A stretch of 64,000 nucleotides of DNA, from the NCBI GenBank assembly GCA_902363575.1, contig CABJAJ010000001.1:62001-126000 (forward strand), given 5' to 3'. Both the position numbers and the translations under genes were made by a program. Shown piece after piece: positions 60,125-64,000 of the stretch. The notes beneath the pieces are model-generated. The model was given only the letters and a program-made list of their open reading frames with translations, had not been told where the DNA came from and did no database searches. Numbering within the stretch: the first letter of the stretch is position 1; each line of letters opens with the position of its first letter. The DNA is from Rikenellaceae bacterium (GTDB lineage: Bacteria; Bacteroidota; Bacteroidia; Bacteroidales; Rikenellaceae).

Positions 60125-62986
60125 TCAGTGCGCTTCGAGCCAGTTTTCGCCGATGCCGTAATCGACCTCCAGACGGACGCGCAGCGCCGCCGCATGCTCC
60201 ATCTCTTCGGTCACGATGGCGATCACGCGCTGCTGCTCTGCACGCAGCATGTCCACCACCAGTTCGTCGTGCACCTGCAGGATGACCCGCGAACGGATCC
60301 CCTCCTCGCGGAAGCGGCGGTGGACGTTAATCATGGCGATCTTCATGATGTCGGCGGCGCTGCCCTGGATCGGGGCGTTCACGGCATTGCGCTCGGCCAG
60401 CCCGCGGGCTACGGCGTTGCGCGACGCGATGTCGTTCAGGTAGCGGCGGCGGCCGAAGATGGTCGAAACATAGCCCTCCTCCTTCGCCTTTTCGACCACC
60501 CGGTCCATGTACTCCTTGACCCGGGGATAGGAGGCGAAATAGCCCTCGATGATGTCGCGCGCCTCCTTGCGGGGGATGTCGAGCCGCTGGCTCAAGCCGA
60601 AGGCCGAGATGCCGTAGATGATGCCGAAATTCGCGGTCTTGGCTTTGCGCCGCTCGTCGTGCGTGACCTCGCCCAGCGGTTTCCCGAAGAGGCGTCCGGC
60701 CGTGGCGGCATGGATGTCCTCCCCATGCTCGAAGGCGGCGATCAGCGACTCGTCGCCGCTCAGATGGGCCATCAGGCGCAGTTCGACCTGGCTGTAATCC
60801 GCCGACAGGAGCACGTGCTCCTCGTCGGAAGGGATGAAGGCGCGCCGGATACGCCGGCCCAGTTCGTCGCGCACGGGGATGTTCTGCAGGTTGGGATTGG
60901 TCGAAGAGAGGCGGCCGGTAGCCGTGACAGCCTGGTTGAACGAGGTGTGGATGCGGCCGGTGCGCTTGTTCACCAGCAGCGGCAGCGCCTCCACATAGGT
61001 CGAAAGGAGCTTCTTGACACCCCTGTACTCGAGGATGCGATCCACGATGGCATGTTTGTGGGCGAACATCTGCAGGTAATCCTCGTCGGTCGAAAACTGC
61101 TTGGTGCGCGTCATCCGGGGTTTCTCCGCGATGCGCAGCTTCCCGAAAAGCACCTCTCCCAACTGTCTGTTGGAATTAACGTTGAGCGTCGGCTCGTCCG
61201 CGATCCGGCGGATTTCGTCCTCCAGCTCGGCCAGCCGGGCCCCGAGTTCCACGGCGTATTCGCCCAGCGCCCCGCAGTCGATCCGCACCCCCGCCATCTC
61301 GATGTCGGCCAGCACGCGGATCATCGGCTCCTCGATGCTAAAGTAGAGCTCCTGCAAACCGGCTTCGACCACCATCGGGAAAAGCACCTGCTTGAGCTGC
61401 AAGGTGATGTCGGCGTCCTCGGCCGCATATTCCGCGCACCGGTCCACCGACACCAGATCCATCGTGAGTTGCCTGGAACCCTTGCCGATCAGGGTCGCAA
61501 TCTCGATGGGCCTGTAATTCAGGTATTTCTCGGCCAGCGCGTTCATGTTGTGCCGCGATTCGGGATCGAGCAGGTAGTGGAGAATCATCGTATCGTAGAA
61601 CGGCCCCGCCACCTCGATCCCGATGCCGCGGAGCATCATCAAGTCGAACTTCACGTTCTGCCCCACTTTGGCGATGCGCCCGTTCTCGAACAACGGGCGC
61701 AGCACGTCGGCGTACTCCTCCGTCTGCTCCCGATGGAACGGGACGTACCACGCCTCGTGGGGGCGCACGGCCAGCGAAACCCCGACAATCCGGTCGTTGA
61801 AGACGTCGAAGCCGGTCGTTTCGGTATCGAAGCAGAATTCGTCGCAGGCCGAAACTGCATCGACGACGGCCCGCAGCTCGTCCGCGCTACGGACGACGGT
61901 GTAGGTATGCGGGGTATTCTGAGCCGTGCGGAAAGTTTCGTCCCCGGCCTCCGGGCCCTCCGCCTCTGCTGCGGGCTCCTCCCGGGCCGTCGGGTCGGCG
62001 AACAGGTCGCCCTGTCCGGCGAAAGCGGCCTTGCGTGCAGCGGCCGATTTTGCGCGTGCGACCTCCGCAAGCTGCGTCTGGGCCGCCTGACGAGGCCCCT
62101 CGGCAAGCGACTCGGCCGGCGCGAGGTTGTTCAAGTCATTGAGGAAAGCCCTGAAATCGAGCTCGGCGAAGAGGGCTTTCAGCTCGTCGATCTTCGGGGC
62201 GCAGACGGTCAGATCCTCCTCCCTGAACGGGATGGGCACGTCCAGGCAGATGGTGGTCAACCGCTTCGACAGGAGCAACTGTTCGCGCCGGGCGGCGATG
62301 TTCTCGCCCTGCTTCCCCCCGATCTGCTGCACGTGTTCGAGGATATTCTCCACCGTGCCCCAGGTCTGGACCAGTTTGCAGGCGCTCTTCTCGCCGATGC
62401 CCGGCACGCCGGGAATGTTGTCCGAAGCATCCCCCCACAAGGCCAGGATGTCCCGCACCAGACAGGGGTCGTCGATGCCGTATTTTTCGCGGATGGCCGC
62501 CCGATCGACGATCTCGATCCCGTCGGTGCCTTTCTGCTTGTAGATGCGGCAGCGGTCGCCGACCAGTTGCCCGTAATCCTTGTCGGGGGTGACCATGTAA
62601 ACTTCGTAACCCGCCTCCGCCCCCTTGACCGAGAGGGTGCCGATCACGTCGTCGGCCTCATAGCCGGGCACCTCCAGCACGGGGATGCACATGGCCTCGA
62701 CGATCCGTTTGACATAGGGCACCGAATCGAGGATGTCTTCGGGCGTGGCCGTGCGGTTGGCTTTGTATTCGGTATAAATCTCCCGCCGGAACGTGCCGCC
62801 CGGGGGGTCGAATGCCACGCCGAGCAGGTCGGGGTGCTCGCGCTTCTGGATATCGCGCAGGAATTTGGTGAATCCGAACACCACCGAGGTATTCATCCCG
62901 GCCCGGTTGCGCATGGGGCGTCCGAGAAAGGCATAGTAATACTTGAAAATCAATGCATAGGCATCGACCAAAAAGAGTTTTTTCAT
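60125..62986 (-). CDS. polA: DNA polymerase I
   Basis: The protein has 953 residues from the ATG at 62986 (MKKLFLVDAYALIFKYYYAF); the upstream extension overlaps the queD-like gene in another frame and is rejected. Order: 5' nuclease (1-300, GYEADDVIGTLS; GVPGIGEKSA), a Pro/Ala-rich linker (about 330-410), 3'-5' exonuclease with FDTETTGFD (metal-binding Asp/Glu) kept intact, and polymerase with DYSQVELRLMAHLSGD, RRKAKTANFGIIYG and QVHDELV. It fills gaps in repair and replaces primers. The ATG overlaps the queD-like stop by 4 nt, so the two are translated together. Confidence 0.96.
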   Translation of the reverse strand: MKKLFLVDAYALIFKYYYAFLGRPMRNRAGMNTSVVFGFTKFLRDIQKREHPDLLGVAFDPPGGTFRREIYTEYKANRTATPEDILDSVPYVKRIVEAMCIPVLEVPGYEADDVIGTLSVKGAEAGYEVYMVTPDKDYGQLVGDRCRIYKQKGTDGIEIVDRAAIREKYGIDDPCLVRDILALWGDASDNIPGVPGIGEKSACKLVQTWGTVENILEHVQQIGGKQGENIAARREQLLLSKRLTTICLDVPIPFREEDLTVCAPKIDELKALFAELDFRAFLNDLNNLAPAESLAEGPRQAAQTQLAEVARAKSAAARKAAFAGQGDLFADPTAREEPAAEAEGPEAGDETFRTAQNTPHTYTVVRSADELRAVVDAVSACDEFCFDTETTGFDVFNDRIVGVSLAVRPHEAWYVPFHREQTEEYADVLRPLFENGRIAKVGQNVKFDLMMLRGIGIEVAGPFYDTMILHYLLDPESRHNMNALAEKYLNYRPIEIATLIGKGSRQLTMDLVSVDRCAEYAAEDADITLQLKQVLFPMVVEAGLQELYFSIEEPMIRVLADIEMAGVRIDCGALGEYAVELGARLAELEDEIRRIADEPTLNVNSNRQLGEVLFGKLRIAEKPRMTRTKQFSTDEDYLQMFAHKHAIVDRILEYRGVKKLLSTYVEALPLLVNKRTGRIHTSFNQAVTATGRLSSTNPNLQNIPVRDELGRRIRRAFIPSDEEHVLLSADYSQVELRLMAHLSGDESLIAAFEHGEDIHAATAGRLFGKPLGEVTHDERRKAKTANFGIIYGISAFGLSQRLDIPRKEARDIIEGYFASYPRVKEYMDRVVEKAKEEGYVSTIFGRRRYLNDIASRNAVARGLAERNAVNAPIQGSAADIMKIAMINVHRRFREEGIRSRVILQVHDELVVDMLRAEQQRVIAIVTEEMEHAAALRVRLEVDYGIGENWLEAH

Positions 62987-63444
62987 AGTCGGTCGGCATT
63001 GTCGTCCGCATACCACTCGGCATACGAAGCGGCGGTTTCGTGTAACTTGAGCGCATGGAGCTCCACACCCGCGGGCAGTCCGCCGCGCAGACGGCGGGCG
63101 AAGTCGGCGAGCATGTTTTCGCACGTGGGCTGGTAATCGACCAGCACCACCCGGTCGAACCGCAGCCGCAGCGCGGCGAGCAGCGTCTCGTTGGCGGCAG
63201 TGCGGCGCAGGACGAAAGCGTGGTCGAGGCGCGATACGATCTGTTCGTGCACGAGCCGCTTGAGGTCGCCGAAATCCATCACCATGCCGTACTTGGGCGA
63301 CCGTTCATCTCCCTGCGGCACCCCCCGCACGGTCACGAACAGCCGATAGGAGTGGCCGTGCACCTCGCGGCAGGGGCCGTCGTATCCGTCGAGTGCGTGG
63401 GCCGCCTCGAAGGAAAATTCCTTGGTCAGTCTGATTACTGTCAT
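62983..63444 (-). CDS. queD: 6-carboxytetrahydropterin synthase (QueD-like)
   Basis: The protein has 153 residues from the ATG at 63444 (MTVIRLTKEFSFEAAHALDG). The zinc-binding His in EAAHAL and the HGHSY pair, and the catalytic Cys in PCREVHGH, fit the QueD/PTPS family. The GMVMDFGDLKRLV and LDHAFVL segments are typical of QueD. It would make 6-carboxytetrahydropterin for queuosine synthesis. The other queuosine genes are not in the window. It overlaps polA by 4 nt. Confidence 0.92.
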   Translation of the reverse strand: MTVIRLTKEFSFEAAHALDGYDGPCREVHGHSYRLFVTVRGVPQGDERSPKYGMVMDFGDLKRLVHEQIVSRLDHAFVLRRTAANETLLAALRLRFDRVVLVDYQPTCENMLADFARRLRGGLPAGVELHALKLHETAASYAEWYADDNADRL

Positions 63445-63449
63445 CGGGA

Positions 63450-63457
63450 CAAAGATA
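63450..63457 (-). promoter_or_regulatory. Promoter of queD-polA, near-leaderless
   Basis: On the minus strand TATCTTTG ends 5 nt before the ATG at 63444. It would give a transcript starting at or next to the start codon. Confidence 0.55.
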
Positions 63458-63509
63458 CGAATAAATCCGATCGCCCGAATCCGCACCGCGGAAAGGAGCA
63501 TAAAAAACA

Positions 63510-63540
63510 GGTGACGGGCGGTCCGAGACCGTCCGTCACC
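63510..63540 (-). terminator. Terminator of the Lrp/AsnC gene
   Basis: GGTGACGGGCGGTC (63510-63523) pairs with GACCGTCCGTCACC (63527-63540), 13 of 14 positions; on the minus strand TGTTTTTTA follows. Confidence 0.85.
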
Positions 63541-63571
63541 CCAATGAGCACATGCGGCGGACCGCACGGCG

Positions 63572-64000
63572 TCACTCCTCGATGAAATCGACGTTCACCT
63601 GCCGCTGGAACGCCTCGAAAAGCGAGATATAGGTCTGCGTGGTCGAGATGCCCTGGATCCGCACGATTCCGTCGAAGATGGTCTTCATCAGGTGTTCGTT
63701 GTCCAGGCAGTAGAGCTTCACGAAAACGTTGTAGGTGCCCGTGATGAAGTGGCACTCCACGATTTCGGGAATCTGCTTGAGTTTTTCGACCGTGGCGTCG
63801 AGGTACTGGGGATCCTGCAAACGGATCCCGATATAAGCGCAGACGTCGAACCCGAGTGTTTTCGGATCGACGATCAGCCGGCTGCCGAGGATCACCCCCG
63901 ACTCGTCGAGCTTGCGGATGCGCTGGTGGATGGCCGCGCCCGAAATGCCGCACTCGCGTGCGATTTCGAGGAAGGGCATCCGCGCATTCTTGATAAGGAA
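63572..64000 (-). CDS. Lrp/AsnC-family regulator (5' end beyond the window)
   Basis: The minus-strand frame stays open to the window edge (FLIKNARMPFLEIARECGIS at the edge), so the true start is outside. The winged HTH (ISGAAIHQRIRKLDESGVI) is followed by the RAM effector-binding domain (VCAYIGIRL to ISLFEAFQRQVNVDFIEE). Such feast/famine regulators form octamers and respond to amino acids. About 143 residues are visible; full members have about 150-160. Confidence 0.92.
   Translation of the reverse strand, partial: FLIKNARMPFLEIARECGISGAAIHQRIRKLDESGVILGSRLIVDPKTLGFDVCAYIGIRLQDPQYLDATVEKLKQIPEIVECHFITGTYNVFVKLYCLDNEHLMKTIFDGIVRIQGISTTQTYISLFEAFQRQVNVDFIEE

Noticed and set aside
60128..63136. 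A 1002-codon plus-strand frame
   Set aside because: Antisense to DNA polymerase I, which has all catalytic motifs; the plus-strand product has no domain and high His/Arg/Gly content typical of shadows.

Overview
The window looks like chromosomal DNA of a GC-rich Bacteroidota member of the Alistipes/Rikenellaceae type. This is inferred from the many Bacteroidota-type promoter boxes (TAnnTTTG about 7 nt before the inferred transcription start), many Cys-lipidated surface proteins, a Bat (MoxR/DUF58/vWA) operon, an Mpi-type invertase and the protein families present. No species can be fixed by eye.

Layout. 0-3.6 kb: start of an exported protein, a 5'-truncated DUF4988-type beta-propeller gene, and a LruC-type lipoprotein. 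3.9-11 kb: DNA repair and nucleotide metabolism (radical SAM protein, its TIGR03915 partner, UvrD/PcrA helicase, endonuclease III, NrnA-type DHH phosphoesterase) and a LysR regulator. 11.2-15 kb (minus strand): a family C10 (streptopain-like) peptidase followed by three paralogous lipoproteins, one frameshifted. 15.3-18 kb: malate dehydrogenase, YeiH-family permease, GNAT acetyltransferase. 18.2-22.2 kb: three lipoproteins, two clearly built from copies of one beta-rich module, behind a promoter whose spacer holds a G9 tract. 22.3-31.6 kb: Mpi-type invertase, then a divergent operon of thioredoxin-like protein, DUF6029-type barrel, Omp28-like lipoprotein and two large beta-sandwich lipoproteins. 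31.7-32.6 kb: a fourth member of the C10-linked lipoprotein family, next to a decayed C10 peptidase tail. 32.9-38.5 kb: a six-gene Bat operon. 38.7-39.1 kb: RNase P RNA.

39.2-49.1 kb is an accessory stretch, less GC-rich by eye than its flanks: a single-polypeptide type ISP restriction-modification enzyme, a TPR/AraC-type membrane regulator, a 34-bp palindrome, and a GLUG-repeat lipoprotein. It ends at tRNA-Cys, and a partial copy of the tRNA 3' end lies at 44.26 kb.

49.3-64 kb returns to the core genome: dprA, tatD-type nuclease, asparaginase, an ExbB/ExbD energy-transduction operon, DEAD-box helicase, two small unknown genes, a PAS hybrid histidine kinase, DNA polymerase I with a QueD-like gene, and a truncated Lrp/AsnC regulator.

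The most interesting unexplained signals are the C10 peptidase/lipoprotein cassette found twice (once decayed), the poly-G promoter, and the inverted repeat bracketing DNA between the invertase and the thiol-redox operon. No CRISPR array, rRNA operon or intact transposon was seen.
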